64,000 nt of DNA from Herbiconiux sp. L3-i23 (GCF_023734115.1 NZ_AP025737.1:2852001-2916000); one strand, 5' to 3'; positions 15,797-25,166 are shown, counted from the stretch's first letter. Numbers and translations are program-made. Notes: a model not told the origin generated them from the letters alone.

Positions 15797-16591
15797 ATGC
15801 CTGAGGGAGACACCGTCTTCCGAGCGGCCAGCCGACTGCGGGCGGCCCTCGTGGGGAAGACGCTCACGAAGTCGGACATCCGGGTTCCGCAGTTCGCCGA
15901 GGTCGATCTCAGCGGCCGCGTGGTCGACGAGGTGGTGAGCCTCGGCAAGCACCTGCTGATGCGGGTCGGCGACGTGACCATCCATTCGCACCTCAAGATG
16001 GAGGGCGTCTGGCAGGTGTACTCCCGCGGCGAGCGGTGGCGGCGTCCGGCGCATGAGGCGCGCATCGTGCTCGAGACCGAGGATCTCCAGGCCGTAGGCT
16101 TCGCGCTCGGCGTTCTCGAGCTGGTGCCGCGCGACGCCGAGGACGAGGTGATCGGCCACCTCGGGCCCGACCTCCTCGGCCCCACCTGGGACGCTGCCGA
16201 GGCGCTACGCCGTGTGGAGGCGCAGGGGGAACGCGCGATCGGTCTTACCCTCCTCGATCAGCGGGTGATGGCGGGGCTCGGAAACGTCTACCGCAGCGAA
16301 CTGTGCTTCCTCCGCGGCGTTCTGCCCACCCGTCCCACATCCGCCGCCGGCGATCTGCGTGCGTGGATCGATCTCAGCCGCCGCACGATCTTCGCGAACC
16401 GTGACCGCCCCGAGCGGGTCTTCACCGGGGACACCCGCCCGGGACGGCAGAAGTGGGTGTACGGCCGCGGCGGCAAGCCGTGTCGGCGATGCGGCACCCC
16501 GATCCACGAGGGCCGGCTCGATGATCCGCGGGCTCCCGGTGAGCCGACCCAGGAACGGGTCGTCTACTGGTGCCCCCGCTGCCAGAGCTGA
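15797..16591 (+). CDS. nei: Formamidopyrimidine/endonuclease VIII-type DNA glycosylase
   Basis: A 264-residue base-excision-repair glycosylase/AP lyase of the Fpg/Nei family. The protein starts MPEGDTV, giving the catalytic N-terminal proline and Glu3 after Met removal, which fixes the ATG at 15797. The H2TH region reads LLDQRVMAGLGNVYRSELCF, and a C-terminal zinc finger has CRRCG and CPRC pairs. MPEGDT, rather than MPELPE, places it with the actinobacterial Nei2 group, which removes oxidised pyrimidines. It lies 123 bp downstream of lhr on the same strand, suggesting a shared repair role. Confidence 0.92.
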   Translation: MPEGDTVFRAASRLRAALVGKTLTKSDIRVPQFAEVDLSGRVVDEVVSLGKHLLMRVGDVTIHSHLKMEGVWQVYSRGERWRRPAHEARIVLETEDLQAVGFALGVLELVPRDAEDEVIGHLGPDLLGPTWDAAEALRRVEAQGERAIGLTLLDQRVMAGLGNVYRSELCFLRGVLPTRPTSAAGDLRAWIDLSRRTIFANRDRPERVFTGDTRPGRQKWVYGRGGKPCRRCGTPIHEGRLDDPRAPGEPTQERVVYWCPRCQS

Positions 16592-16815
16592 CCGTACGCG
16601 ACCCTCGAGAGCGAGCCTCGGCCACCTAGGGGTAGGGCGAACGCTTGGGGGTTATCCCCCTTATCGACCGTTCGATCGTCGAGCTACTTTCTTCTCACGG
16701 AATCAGCGACACCCCAGTCACCGACCGCGACGAACGCAGCCAGCGGAGCTCGGACGGTGACCGCGACCCGTAACGATGAAGGCTCGACGCCTTCAGAAAG
16801 CGGTGGCCCGAACAC

Positions 16816-17031
16816 ATGACTACGCTCTCCCCCTCGCACCCGAACGAGCCCATGAGCCAGGGGTTTACTTCGGTCTCCGCGATGCCCGCAGTCCGCAGAG
16901 GACTCGGCCGGGGAACCGATGATGAACTGTCCGCGCACACCCGAGATCGACAGCGCGTCCTCTTTGTCATCGCGACCGGTCTGCTCGCGATAGCGACCCC
17001 CCTCGCCGTGGTGGGGATGTTGTTCGTCTAG
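16816..17031 (+). CDS. Small single-span membrane protein
   Basis: A 71-residue protein with a polar N-terminal half and one hydrophobic segment at the C-terminus (VLFVIATGLLAIATPLAVVGMLFV). It is supported by a strong terminator right after it (17052) and a promoter-sized upstream gap that includes a small hairpin (GGGGG-TTAT-CCCCC, 16647-16660). I do not recognise the family. The ribosome-binding site is weak, so the start and even the coding status are moderately uncertain. Confidence 0.5.
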   Translation: MTTLSPSHPNEPMSQGFTSVSAMPAVRRGLGRGTDDELSAHTRDRQRVLFVIATGLLAIATPLAVVGMLFV

Positions 17032-17051
17032 TCGGTGACGCTCCGTTCGCG

Positions 17052-17090
17052 CGAAGGCCCTTCACTCCCGGTGGGAGCGGAGGGCCTTCG
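17052..17090 (+). terminator. Rho-independent terminator after the small membrane protein
   Basis: The 10-bp stem CGAAGGCCCT/AGGGCCTTCG encloses a second small stem (CTCCC/GGGAG). It lacks a T-tract, as is usual in actinobacteria. Confidence 0.8.
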
Positions 17091-17167
17091 CCGTTCCCGC
17101 GCCCGCCGCCGGGATCTCCATAGCGAGGTTCGGACTTCTCTCAGGCGGGTTACTGAGAGGATGGGTC

Positions 17168-17401
17168 GTGACCACGTCGCTCCCCACCGACTCGATTCCC
17201 GCGACTCTCGCCTACGTGCGCCTGCTCATCATCAACCTCGAGAAGGTGAACCCGCGGCGGTCGGCCCGGTTGCTGCTCGAGTTCCTCGACGCCCGCACCG
17301 AGCACCAGGCGCTGCGCCTGTCCGATGTGGAGCTGCGCGCCGAGCTCGCGCGGATCGCCGCCGCCGCTCAGACCCTCGACCCGACCGTCGACGCCGGCTG
17401 A
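17168..17401 (+). CDS. Small conserved hypothetical protein
   Basis: A 77-residue soluble protein, largely helical (AYVRLLIINLEKVNPRRSARLLLEFLDAR ... LSDVELRAELARIAAAAQTL). I do not recognise a family. The GTG start is supported by GAGAGGA 8-14 nt upstream and by the terminator that ends the preceding transcript. It is followed 118 bp later by pgi on the same strand, which has its own AGGAGG. Confidence 0.55.
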   Translation: MTTSLPTDSIPATLAYVRLLIINLEKVNPRRSARLLLEFLDARTEHQALRLSDVELRAELARIAAAAQTLDPTVDAG

Positions 17402-17518
17402 TCCGCCTTCCGCGACGGACGGCATCGGAGGCGTCCGCGTCGTGGCGATATGTTCGTAAGGCGGCGCCCGTCATTCCTCGACCCGAGACCGCCTCATCCG
17501 ATTGGCCCAGGAGGACCC

Positions 17519-19264
17519 ATGACCGATTCCGCACCCACTGGCCCCGCCAGCCCGATCGACCCGACCGGAACCGACTCCTGGCAGCAGCTGTCGGACATCG
17601 CAACCGACTTCTCACCCGACCTGCGCGGCTGGTTCGCGTCGGAATCGGACCGCGCTGAGCGTTACACGTTCCAGGCCGCGGACCTCACCATCGACCTGTC
17701 GAAGAACCTGCTGACCGACGACATCCTGCGCCCGCTGCTGCAGCTCGCCGAGGACGTCGACGTGGCGGGACGCTACCGGGCCATGATCAGCGGCGAGCAC
17801 ATCAACGTCACCGAGGACCGGGCCGTGCTGCACACCGCCCTTCGCCGACCCAAGGGTGGCGCCGACCTCGAGCCCGCGGAGGGATTCACGGTCGATGACG
17901 ACGATGTCGACGCCGAGGTGCACGCGACGCTCGCCAAGGTCTACGCCTTCGCCGAGAAGGTCCGCTCGGGCGAGTGGACCGGTGTCACCGGCAAGCGCAT
18001 CGCAACGGTCGTGAACATCGGCATCGGCGGGTCGGATCTCGGACCCGTCATGGTCTACGACGCCCTGAAGCCGTATGTGCAGGACGGGCTCGAGTGCCGG
18101 TTCGTCTCGAACATCGACCCTGCGGACATCTACGAGAAGACCGCGGATCTCGACCCCGAGACGACGCTCTTCATCGTCGCGTCGAAGACCTTCGGCACCC
18201 TCGAAACCCTCACCAACGCCCGTCTCGCCCGGCAGTGGCTGTGGGAGCGGCTCGGTCGGGCCGGCGTCCTCGAGGACACCGATGAGGCACGCACCGGTGC
18301 GGTCGCGAAGCACTTCGTGGCCGTCTCCACCGCCCTCGACAAGGTCGCGGCGTTCGGCATCGATCCCGAGAACGCGTTCGGTTTCTGGGATTGGGTGGGC
18401 GGTCGCTACTCGGTCGATTCGGCGATCGGGACTTCGGTCGCGATCGCGATCGGCCCGCAGGGCTTCTCCGAGTTCCTCGCCGGCTTCCACGCGATCGACG
18501 AGCACATGCGCACCACCCCGCTCGAGCGGAACGTCCCGGTGCTGATGGGGCTGCTGAACGTCTGGTACACCAACTTCCTCGGCGCGCAGAGCCACGCGGT
18601 GCTGCCCTACGCCCAGGACCTCAGCCGCTTCCCCGCCTACCTGCAGCAGCTCACGATGGAGTCGAACGGCAAGAGCGTCCGCTGGGACGGCTCACCCGTC
18701 ACCACGAACACCGGCGAGATCTTCTGGGGAGAGCCGGGAACCAACGGCCAGCACGCGTTCTACCAGCTGATCCACCAGGGCACGCGGCTGATCCCCGCCG
18801 ACTTCATCGCCGTCGCGAACCCCTCGCGCCCGCTGAGGGACGAAACGGGCGACGGCAAGACGGTCCAGCCGGGCCAGGACGTGCACTCCCTCTTCCTCGC
18901 CAACTTCTTCGCGCAGACGAAGGCGCTCGCGTTCGGGAAGACCGCCGACGAGGTTCGCGCCGAGGGCACCGCGGAAGCGGTCGTGCCAGCGCGCGTGTTC
19001 AGCGGCAACCGCCCGACGACTTCGATCCTCGCTCCGGCGCTCACCCCGAGCGTCGTGGGTCAGCTGATCGCCCTCTACGAGCACATCGTGTTCACCGAGG
19101 GCACCATTTGGGGCATCGACTCGTTCGACCAGTGGGGCGTCGAGCTCGGCAAGCAGCTGGCGCTGCAGATCGCGCCCGCCGTCGACGGCGACGCGGAGGC
19201 GCTCGAGGCGCAGGACTCGTCGACCAAGTCGCTCATCGCGAAGTACCTCGAACTACGCGACTGA
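17519..19264 (+). CDS. pgi: Glucose-6-phosphate isomerase
   Basis: A 581-residue phosphoglucose isomerase that interconverts glucose 6-phosphate and fructose 6-phosphate in the cytoplasm. Recognisable parts are the first sugar-phosphate loop [27 protein letters not shown], the PGI signature [20 protein letters not shown] and the closing GVELGKQLA. Length and order agree with the long (about 550 residues) PGI type. The ATG at 17519 has AGGAGG four bases upstream. A strong hairpin ends the transcript at 19278. Confidence 0.95.
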   Translation: MTDSAPTGPASPIDPTGTDSWQQLSDIATDFSPDLRGWFASESDRAERYTFQAADLTIDLSKNLLTDDILRPLLQLAEDVDVAGRYRAMISGEHINVTEDRAVLHTALRRPKGGADLEPAEGFTVDDDDVDAEVHATLAKVYAFAEKVRSGEWTGVTGKRIATVVNIGIGGSDLGPVMVYDALKPYVQDGLECRFVSNIDPADIYEKTADLDPETTLFIVASKTFGTLETLTNARLARQWLWERLGRAGVLEDTDEARTGAVAKHFVAVSTALDKVAAFGIDPENAFGFWDWVGGRYSVDSAIGTSVAIAIGPQGFSEFLAGFHAIDEHMRTTPLERNVPVLMGLLNVWYTNFLGAQSHAVLPYAQDLSRFPAYLQQLTMESNGKSVRWDGSPVTTNTGEIFWGEPGTNGQHAFYQLIHQGTRLIPADFIAVANPSRPLRDETGDGKTVQPGQDVHSLFLANFFAQTKALAFGKTADEVRAEGTAEAVVPARVFSGNRPTTSILAPALTPSVVGQLIALYEHIVFTEGTIWGIDSFDQWGVELGKQLALQIAPAVDGDAEALEAQDSSTKSLIAKYLELRD

Positions 19265-19277
19265 CGAAGGCACGACC

Positions 19278-19309
19278 AGCGGCCCGCTTCCTCATGGGAG
19301 CGGGCCGCT
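19278..19309 (+). terminator. Terminator after pgi
   Basis: An 11-bp perfect stem AGCGGCCCGCT/AGCGGGCCGCT with a 10-nt loop, 13 nt after the pgi stop. Confidence 0.85.
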
Positions 19310-19460
19310 TCGTCGTTCCGGGCCGGCGGGACGTACGCCCAGAGGAGTAGGGCGGCTGACACCCGCGGGCGGATGCCCCTGCCGTGACGGGGCGAGAAGG
19401 GTGAGCGGAGCAGCTGGACGCACCCGTGTCCGACCGATCTCGCGAGCAGAGGAGCACTCC

Positions 19461-19964
19461 ATGTCCGATTCCACTTCGAGCAACGTCCAGCCGATACCGC
19501 GGAGCGCTCACGATCGTGCGGCGGATTCGCGTGCGTCCGGTCTGCGAGCGATCGCGCTGAGTGCCCTGATCGTCGCCGTCGTCGCCGGAGCGGTGAACGC
19601 CGGCGTCGCCGCTGCCGCCGTCGCTCTCGGCGCCGAGCCCACCGGCCCTCTCATGCCGCTCGCCTACCTGACCCTCACCGTGGTCGGCGCGATCGGCGCA
19701 GCGGTGGGCTGGTTCCTGATCGTGCGACGGTCGCAGCGTCCGGCGCTGACCCTCCGTCGGCTCGTCCCGTCTGTGCTCGTGCTGTCGTGGATCCCGGACA
19801 TCGTCCTCGGCTTCATCGTGAACACCGCCGACGGATGGCTGACGGTCGCCGCATTGATGGTGATGCACGTCGCGACCGTCGCGGTCGCGGTCGGCGCGTA
19901 CTCCTGGATGATGCCGCCCGCACCGTCAACCGGAACCGGCTCTCTCGACGCGAGGGAGCGCTGA
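19461..19964 (+). CDS. DUF6069-type four-helix membrane protein
   Basis: A 167-residue integral membrane protein with a polar ~28-residue N-terminus and four hydrophobic segments (about 29-53, 63-86, 98-118, 125-145). The helix pattern and the motif WIPDIVLGF in the third segment fit DUF6069, an actinobacterial family of unknown function. AGAGGAG about 8 nt before the ATG supports the start. It ends in the bidirectional hairpin at 19980. Confidence 0.7.
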   Translation: MSDSTSSNVQPIPRSAHDRAADSRASGLRAIALSALIVAVVAGAVNAGVAAAAVALGAEPTGPLMPLAYLTLTVVGAIGAAVGWFLIVRRSQRPALTLRRLVPSVLVLSWIPDIVLGFIVNTADGWLTVAALMVMHVATVAVAVGAYSWMMPPAPSTGTGSLDARER

Positions 19965-19979
19965 TCGAGGCAAGAAGAC

Positions 19980-20025
19980 CGAAGGCCCCGCCTCCCTGCA
20001 CGATGCGCAAGGGCCGGGGCCTTCG
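19980..20025. terminator. Bidirectional terminator between DUF6069 gene and tRNA-Ser
   Basis: Stem CGAAGGCCCCG/CGGGGCCTTCG (11 bp, perfect) with a 24-nt loop. It can end the membrane-protein transcript and, on the minus strand, the tRNA-Ser transcript three bases away. Confidence 0.8.
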
Positions 20026-20027
20026 AG

Positions 20028-20120
20028 TGGCGGTAGCGGTGGGATTTGAACCCACGGTGGAGTTGCCCCCACACATGTTTTCGAGACATGCTCCTTAGGC
20101 CGCTCGGACACGCTACCGCC
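20028..20120 (-). tRNA. tRNA-Ser (anticodon CGA)
   Basis: On the minus strand a 7-bp acceptor stem GGCGGTA/TACCGCC closes a cloverleaf with a D-arm, an anticodon loop reading TCTCGAAA (anticodon CGA), a long type-II variable arm (GTGTGGGGGCAACTCCAC) and a TTCAAATC T-loop. It decodes UCG. The 3' CCA is not encoded. Confidence 0.95.
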
Positions 20121-20250
20121 GATGAGTGTACGCGACCGATCGGGGGTCGCGCGAATCGACGGCCGCGCCGATCGATCGCGCCGACAGCACCGAGCGGTGG
20201 CGACGGCGGCGAGGCTCCAAACGTGAGGTCCATTCCGGCCGAGCTCGACA

Positions 20251-21678
20251 TCAGGCACACTCCTCCCCGGTGTCGTCGCCGGTGAACCAGGCGTCGGAAT
20301 GCCGATCGCTGGTCTGAGCGTCAGTCGTGCGTTCCGCTTCGCCATCGACGCCGAACTTGCGCGCGAGCACGACGTGGATCGGTGATGAGCCTTCGTCGAC
20401 CGGATCATCCACATCTCGGAACCGCACTCCTGACCCGGTCGGCAGCACCTTCGCCGGCGGAGTCTCGTACACCTTGCCGGTGGGCGAGATGCATCGGATG
20501 ACGCCGTCTCCGACGTTCTCGACCTTCCACCTGCCTCTGCCCTTCACCAGATGGTGGCCTCTGCAGAAGTTGGCGAGGTTCTCGGCGATTGTCTCGCCGT
20601 CTTCGACCCATGGAGTTGTGTGGTCGATGTCGCAATACTGAGCGGCTCGAGTGCAGCCGACGAACCGACAGACCTCATCGCGCACCTGCAGGTAGCGGCG
20701 CAGTTCGGCGGGAACTCGGTAGCTCTCGCGGCCGAAGTCGAGGATCGCGCCGTTCGCCGGGTCGGTGAGGAGTCGTGTCCAGCTGCTCGCCGTGCCCGAC
20801 AACTCGCGCGAGGTCTGCGCGTCGATCGGACCGTAACCGACCAGTTCGCCCGGGTCATCGGTCTTGCCGCGCGCGGTGTCCGACGGCACGTGCAGGAATA
20901 CGCCCGCTCTGACGCCGCGCTGCGCCGCGGGGGTTGCGACCGGGTCGCCTCCGGACGGGGTCGCAGCGACGCCCGTCGAATCCACGAAAAGATCGCGGGC
21001 CACGTCGGCCTCGATCTGAGCGAGCGTCCGCGTCTCACCGGGCAGCTTGTGCAGCGTTCGAGCATGTCCAGTGACGGCGGCGAGCGCACCGAGGGCATCG
21101 GGAGCGTCCAAGAGCATGTGCACCCATGCCATCCCGCGGGGAGCGGCTTCACCGAAGATACGGCGCTCGGTCAGGGCTTCGCGGTGCTGCTCGACCATCG
21201 TGGAGGGCTCGATGGACGCGGCGATAGACGCCGCCCGCTTCTCGAACCGCGTGGGCGGCAGATCCTCGGCGACCTCGAGTACCTGAGCTTCGTACTCGGA
21301 GAGCAGGTGCGACGGGACTCCGAGCGAGCAGTCGACGACGATGCGGGCATGCCGATCGGAGATACGCGCTTGAAGCAGGCGCTCGAGGGTTGCCGAGAAG
21401 TCGCCCGACAGGCGCCGCGCGTACGTGAGCTGCGATTCGGCGGTGCGTTCGTGCATCGCCAGAGCGGCCGCCACTTCAGCCCGCAGCTCTCGCCACTCGA
21501 GAGCGTCGGGCAGACTCCACCGCGCCCCGTGCGCGGCTTCGTACCAGCGGCGAACGGCGTCGATCTGCTCGTAGCGCTCCGCCGCGCGAGAGCGCTCGAT
21601 GAGGACACCGGCCGCCAGCGCGTCGACGAGATCGGCGCCTGGAGATGCCGCCTGCGATGCGTCACGCGCCTGGCTCAT
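20251..21678 (-). CDS. DUF222 / HNH endonuclease-domain protein (13E12-like)
   Basis: A 475-residue protein of the actinobacterial DUF222-HNH (REP13E12-like) family. Residues about 20-300 form the helical DUF222 region, then an HNH nuclease module: CRFVGC, CDIDHTTPW (first His), ENLANFCRGHH (central Asn and final His with Cys ligands) and KVENVGDGVIRCISPTG. Genomes of this group usually carry several copies, and the family is suspected to be mobile or to respond to DNA damage, but no repeats or target duplication are visible here. On the minus strand a TATACT hexamer at 21770-21765 could be its -10. Confidence 0.88.
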   Translation of the reverse strand: MSQARDASQAASPGADLVDALAAGVLIERSRAAERYEQIDAVRRWYEAAHGARWSLPDALEWRELRAEVAAALAMHERTAESQLTYARRLSGDFSATLERLLQARISDRHARIVVDCSLGVPSHLLSEYEAQVLEVAEDLPPTRFEKRAASIAASIEPSTMVEQHREALTERRIFGEAAPRGMAWVHMLLDAPDALGALAAVTGHARTLHKLPGETRTLAQIEADVARDLFVDSTGVAATPSGGDPVATPAAQRGVRAGVFLHVPSDTARGKTDDPGELVGYGPIDAQTSRELSGTASSWTRLLTDPANGAILDFGRESYRVPAELRRYLQVRDEVCRFVGCTRAAQYCDIDHTTPWVEDGETIAENLANFCRGHHLVKGRGRWKVENVGDGVIRCISPTGKVYETPPAKVLPTGSGVRFRDVDDPVDEGSSPIHVVLARKFGVDGEAERTTDAQTSDRHSDAWFTGDDTGEECA

Positions 21679-21855
21679 GCCTGCCTCGTCGACTCGGATG
21701 GAGTGACCGGCCAGGCCGGCGCTCCACGGGAAGTGGTCTCATCGCCGGCACGCGATGTGCTGCCAGTATAGCAGACATTCGAAGATATGTACGGGAAATG
21801 GGCACTCAGGCGAGGCGCGTATCGGATGTCGGATGCCGCGCCTACTGTTCTTCCC

Positions 21856-23184
21856 ATGCCCCGCGCCGCCGCCACCGCCTCGCCCTACCGCTGCACGGAA
21901 TGCGGCTGGACGACCGCGAAGTGGGTCGGTCGCTGCGCCGAGTGCCAGCAGTGGGGCACCGTCGTCGAGGCCGCCGAGAAGACGGGCTTCACGCGCTCGG
22001 TGAAGCCGACCGTGGTGCTCGGCGATCGCATCGCGAAGCCCATCGGCGAGGTCGAGATCGAGTCGGCCAGCCACAAGCAGAGCGGCATCGCCGAATTCGA
22101 CCGCGTGCTGGGCGGCGGCGTCGTGCCGGGAGCCGCCATCCTGCTGAGCGGCGAGCCCGGCGTGGGCAAGTCCACTCTGCTGCTCGAAGTCGCGGCGCGC
22201 GCCGCCGGCACCGGTGCACGCGTGCTCTATGTGACCGCCGAGGAGTCCGTCGGACAGGTGCGGATGCGCGCCGAACGCACGGGCGCCCTGCACCCCAATC
22301 TCTATCTCGCGGCCGAGACCGACCTCGCGACGGTGCTCGGCCAGGTCGACGCCGTCGAGCCCGACCTGCTCATCGTCGACTCGGTGCAGACGGTCTCGAG
22401 CGGCGAGATCGACGGCTTCGCGGGAGGGCCGTCGCAGGTCCGCGAAGTCGCGTCATCCCTAATCCGCCTCGCGAAGCAGCGCAACCTCCCCGTGCTTCTG
22501 GTCGGTCACGTCACGAAGGACGGATCCATCGCGGGCCCACGCCTCCTCGAGCATCTCGTCGATGTGGTCTGCACGTTCGAGGGCGACCGGCAGACCTCGC
22601 TGCGCTTCATCCGCGCGCTCAAGAACCGTTTCGGACCGGTCGATGAGGTCGGCTGCTTCGAGATGGCGAGCGACGGCATCGTCGAGGTCCCCGACCCCAG
22701 CGGACTGTTCCTCAGCCGCGGCGACAAAGCGGTCAGCGGCACCTGCGTGACCGTCGCGATGGAGGGCCGACGCGCACTGCCCGTCGAGGTGCAGGCGCTC
22801 GTCGTCGGCACATCGGCCCCGCAGCCGCGACGCGTGGTCAGCGGCGTCGACTCGAGCCGCGTCGCGATGGTCCTCGCCGTGCTCGAGCGCCGCGCGGGCA
22901 TCAAGCTGAGCACGCTCGACGTCTACGTCTCCACCGTCGGCGGGGTCCGCCTCACCGAGCCGGGCGCCGACCTCGCCATTGCGCTCGCGATCGCCTCGGC
23001 CGCGAAAGACCAGCCCGTCGGGCACGACGTCGTCGCGGTCGGCGAGCTGAGCCTCGCCGGCGAGATCCGACCCGTGTCGATGGCGAAGCAGCGGGCGACC
23101 GAGGCGAAGCGGCTCGGCTTCCGTCGTGTGCTCGACCACTCCACCGAGTCGGCACGATCCGCGCTCAAGGCCGCCCTCGGCTGA
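21856..23184 (+). CDS. radA: DNA repair protein RadA
   Basis: A 442-residue RadA. It starts with the CTECG...CAECQ four-cysteine zinc finger, then the RecA-like ATPase with Walker A GEPGVGKSTLL (about 95) and the LLIVDSVQT Walker B, the RadA-specific KNRFGP motif (about 257), and a C-terminal Lon-protease-like domain (GGVRLTEPGADLAIALAIAS). RadA is a branch-migration helicase in homologous recombination. ATG 21856 gives the normal short lead into the zinc finger; an ATG at 21826 would add ten residues, and neither has a strong ribosome-binding site. Confidence 0.93.
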   Translation: MPRAAATASPYRCTECGWTTAKWVGRCAECQQWGTVVEAAEKTGFTRSVKPTVVLGDRIAKPIGEVEIESASHKQSGIAEFDRVLGGGVVPGAAILLSGEPGVGKSTLLLEVAARAAGTGARVLYVTAEESVGQVRMRAERTGALHPNLYLAAETDLATVLGQVDAVEPDLLIVDSVQTVSSGEIDGFAGGPSQVREVASSLIRLAKQRNLPVLLVGHVTKDGSIAGPRLLEHLVDVVCTFEGDRQTSLRFIRALKNRFGPVDEVGCFEMASDGIVEVPDPSGLFLSRGDKAVSGTCVTVAMEGRRALPVEVQALVVGTSAPQPRRVVSGVDSSRVAMVLAVLERRAGIKLSTLDVYVSTVGGVRLTEPGADLAIALAIASAAKDQPVGHDVVAVGELSLAGEIRPVSMAKQRATEAKRLGFRRVLDHSTESARSALKAALG

Positions 23185-23269
23185 GCGCGGCCGATGTCGC
23201 CCGACGCCCTTGCGCCGAGCGGACTCCTTCGATTGAGTGAACCTCACTCAGCCCGTCGATCGGAGCGCC

Positions 23270-23729
23270 GTGTACATCGCGTTGGTCCTGCTGCAGACCG
23301 TGATCCTGCCGGTCGTGTCCGCCGCCGTCCACCTCCTGGTCGCCGGCGGCGACCCGCTTCTCGTCATCGGGATCTGGTTCGCGTTCCGGGGGGGTCGGCA
23401 CCCGCCTCGTCGTCGCCGGTATCAGCCAGCTGACGAACCCGGGCCGCACCTCGAAAGGGATCCTCGGCATCGAGGACAAGGGCGCCGAGCAGGTCGTGCA
23501 CGAGCTCGGCTTCGCGAACCTCAGCTTCGGAGCCGTCGCCCTCGTGGCTGCGTTCCTCCCCGGCTGGGGACTCATCGGCGCCGCACCGGGTGCGCTCTAC
23601 CTCGGACTCGCAGGGATCCGTCACATCGCGAAGCGGGGAAAGCGTGCCGAGGAGACCGTGGCGACCTGGACGGATCTCACCGTCTTCGTCGGCGTCGCCC
23701 TCGGCATCGCGGCGCTCATCACGCGCTAG
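23270..23729 (+). pseudogene. Membrane-protein gene with a frameshift in a G7 run
   Basis: Two adjoining frames make one protein. The first, from GTG 23270 (GGAG seven bases upstream; an upstream GTG at 23237 is possible), encodes two hydrophobic segments ending WFAFRG. The second encodes VGTRLVVAGISQLTNPGRTSKGILGIEDKG and two more hydrophobic segments ending at 23729. They meet at seven consecutive G at 23388-23394; six G would join them into one ~152-residue four-helix protein. This may be a true mutation, a slippery phase-variable tract, or a sequencing error. Family not recognised. Confidence 0.7.
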
Positions 23730-23739
23730 GCGGTGCCGG

Positions 23740-24363
23740 TCACTGGAGCAGGAACTGCTTGGTGTCCGCCGAGGTCACGCCGCCCACGCTGACGGACAGA
23801 TGGTAGGACGCCCCACCCGCGGTGACCGGCTGCCGCTCGCCTCCGCAGGTGTCGGGCGACGACCAGGTGCGATCCCACGCGATGCTGCTCGAGGCGACCG
23901 GCTCCGCTCCCGGTTCGACCGTGTAGGCGAAGTCGTCGGCGCCGTCCTGGCAGTCGGACGAGGTCCAGATCGTCTCGTCGCCACTCGACACCGTGAACAC
24001 CTGCTGCGAGGTGCCGAGGTTCATGGTGCAGGCGACCGACCCGTTGTTGACGAGCGTCCACGACAGCTGCGGTTGCACGTCGGCGGCGTACGAGTCGGCG
24101 TCGGTGACCGCCGTGACGGCGATCTGCTCCGCCGCGCACGGCTGCGGCTCGGAGCTGGGTGCCGACGCGGACGGGTCGGTGGGAGCGGCTTCGGCCGGAG
24201 GAGCCGACGTCTCGACGGACGCCGGGGTGCTGGGCGTTGCGGGACGCACGACGATGAGCACGATGACGGCGATGACGGCCAGCGCGCCGAGCAGCACCAG
24301 GATGCGGCGGCGCCAATAGACCCGCTTCGGCTGTGAACCGACGGGGTCGCGGAAGGCCGACAT
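23740..24363 (-). CDS. Membrane-anchored extracytoplasmic beta-sandwich protein
   Basis: A 207-residue protein: basic N-terminus, a single membrane helix (about 21-40, RRRILVLLGALAVIAVIVLIVV), a Pro/Ser/Thr/Ala-rich linker (about 41-75), then an outside domain of beta strands with four Cys (PCAAEQ, ACTMNL, DCQDG, TCGG). The LSWTLVNNGSVACTMNLG part resembles DUF4232/BsuPI-like domains. Likely exposed at the cell surface; function unknown. The ATG at 24363 directly precedes the charged n-region. It converges with the frameshifted gene, only 10 bp apart. Confidence 0.7.
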   Translation of the reverse strand: MSAFRDPVGSQPKRVYWRRRILVLLGALAVIAVIVLIVVRPATPSTPASVETSAPPAEAAPTDPSASAPSSEPQPCAAEQIAVTAVTDADSYAADVQPQLSWTLVNNGSVACTMNLGTSQQVFTVSSGDETIWTSSDCQDGADDFAYTVEPGAEPVASSSIAWDRTWSSPDTCGGERQPVTAGGASYHLSVSVGGVTSADTKQFLLQ

Positions 24364-24447
24364 GGGCACAGGGTATGCCCGCGTCCCCCATTGGCACGGC
24401 AACACCCCGGCATGATGCCGAGTTCTTATCCGCCCGACAGAACGGGG

Positions 24448-24960
24448 TCAGGCCAGGTGCTTCAGCATGCGGGTGTTGCCGAGCGTGTTCGGCTTGACCC
24501 GCGCGAGGTCGAGGAACTCGGCGACACCTTCGTCGGGCGAGCGGACCAGCTCGGCGTAGACATCGGGAGAGACGACCCCCTCGCCGATCGGAGCGAAGCC
24601 GTGCCGGGTGAAGAAGTCGATCTCGAAGGTCAGGCAGAACAGACGGTCGAGCCCCAGCTCGCGCGCGTCCGCCTCGAGGCGCTCGAGCAGCAGATGGCCG
24701 ACCCCCTTGCGCAAGTGGCCGTCGGATACCGCGAGCGTGCGGACCTCGCCGAGGTCCTCCCACATGACGTGCAGAGCCCCGCATCCCACCAGCGCACCGT
24801 CGGCGTCGACCGCGACGACGAACTCCTGCAGGTTCTCGTAGAAGACGACGAGATCCTTGCCCAGCAGAATGCGTCGCTGCACCAGGGGCTCGACGAGCGC
24901 ATGGATGTCGCGCACGTCGCCGGTGCGCGCGCGCCGGATCGTGTACTCGGAGGCCGCCAC
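24448..24960 (-). CDS. Amino-acid N-acetyltransferase (ArgA-type GNAT)
   Basis: A 170-residue GNAT acetyltransferase closely fitting the short stand-alone N-acetylglutamate synthase type known from actinobacteria: YTIRRARTGDVRDIHALVEPLVQRRILLGKD, FVVAVDADGALVGCGALHVMWEDLGEVRTLAV, the acetyl-CoA loop LRKGVGHLLL, and CLTFEIDFFTRHGFAPI. It would make N-acetylglutamate for arginine synthesis, but the other arg genes are not in the window. It starts with GTG at 24960 (GGAGG-like sequence beyond). No operon partner is evident. Confidence 0.8.
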   Translation of the reverse strand: MAASEYTIRRARTGDVRDIHALVEPLVQRRILLGKDLVVFYENLQEFVVAVDADGALVGCGALHVMWEDLGEVRTLAVSDGHLRKGVGHLLLERLEADARELGLDRLFCLTFEIDFFTRHGFAPIGEGVVSPDVYAELVRSPDEGVAEFLDLARVKPNTLGNTRMLKHLA

Positions 24961-25104
24961 ACCTCAATCCTGCCGTACCCCGCTGCAGAGTCGGCGCGAT
25001 AGGGACGGAGCCGTCGGTAGCCCGCCCAAGACATGGCCGGTGGATCGCAGTGCAGCCCGGGCGCTGCCGACTGCTCTTCTTCGCTACCGGCCGGGTGACG
25101 ACGA

Positions 25105-25152
25105 ATCGCCCGGCCCCGTCCTCGAGACTCGAGAACAGCGGGACCGGGCGAT
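25105..25152 (-). terminator. Terminator after clpC
   Basis: Stem ATCGCCCGG/CCGGGCGAT, extended by four more pairs with one mismatch, 15-60 bp past the clpC stop on the minus strand. Confidence 0.75.
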
Positions 25153-25166
25153 CCGGGTGAAGCGGG

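Noticed and set aside
16776-16916. Alternative 46-codon reading frame before the small membrane-protein gene
   Set aside because: It overlaps the better-supported 71-residue gene in another frame and has no recognisable composition or ribosome-binding site.
20125-20130. TACACT as -10 of tRNA-Ser
   Set aside because: It ends only four bases before the tRNA, which would place transcription start inside the mature tRNA, and no -35 is seen.
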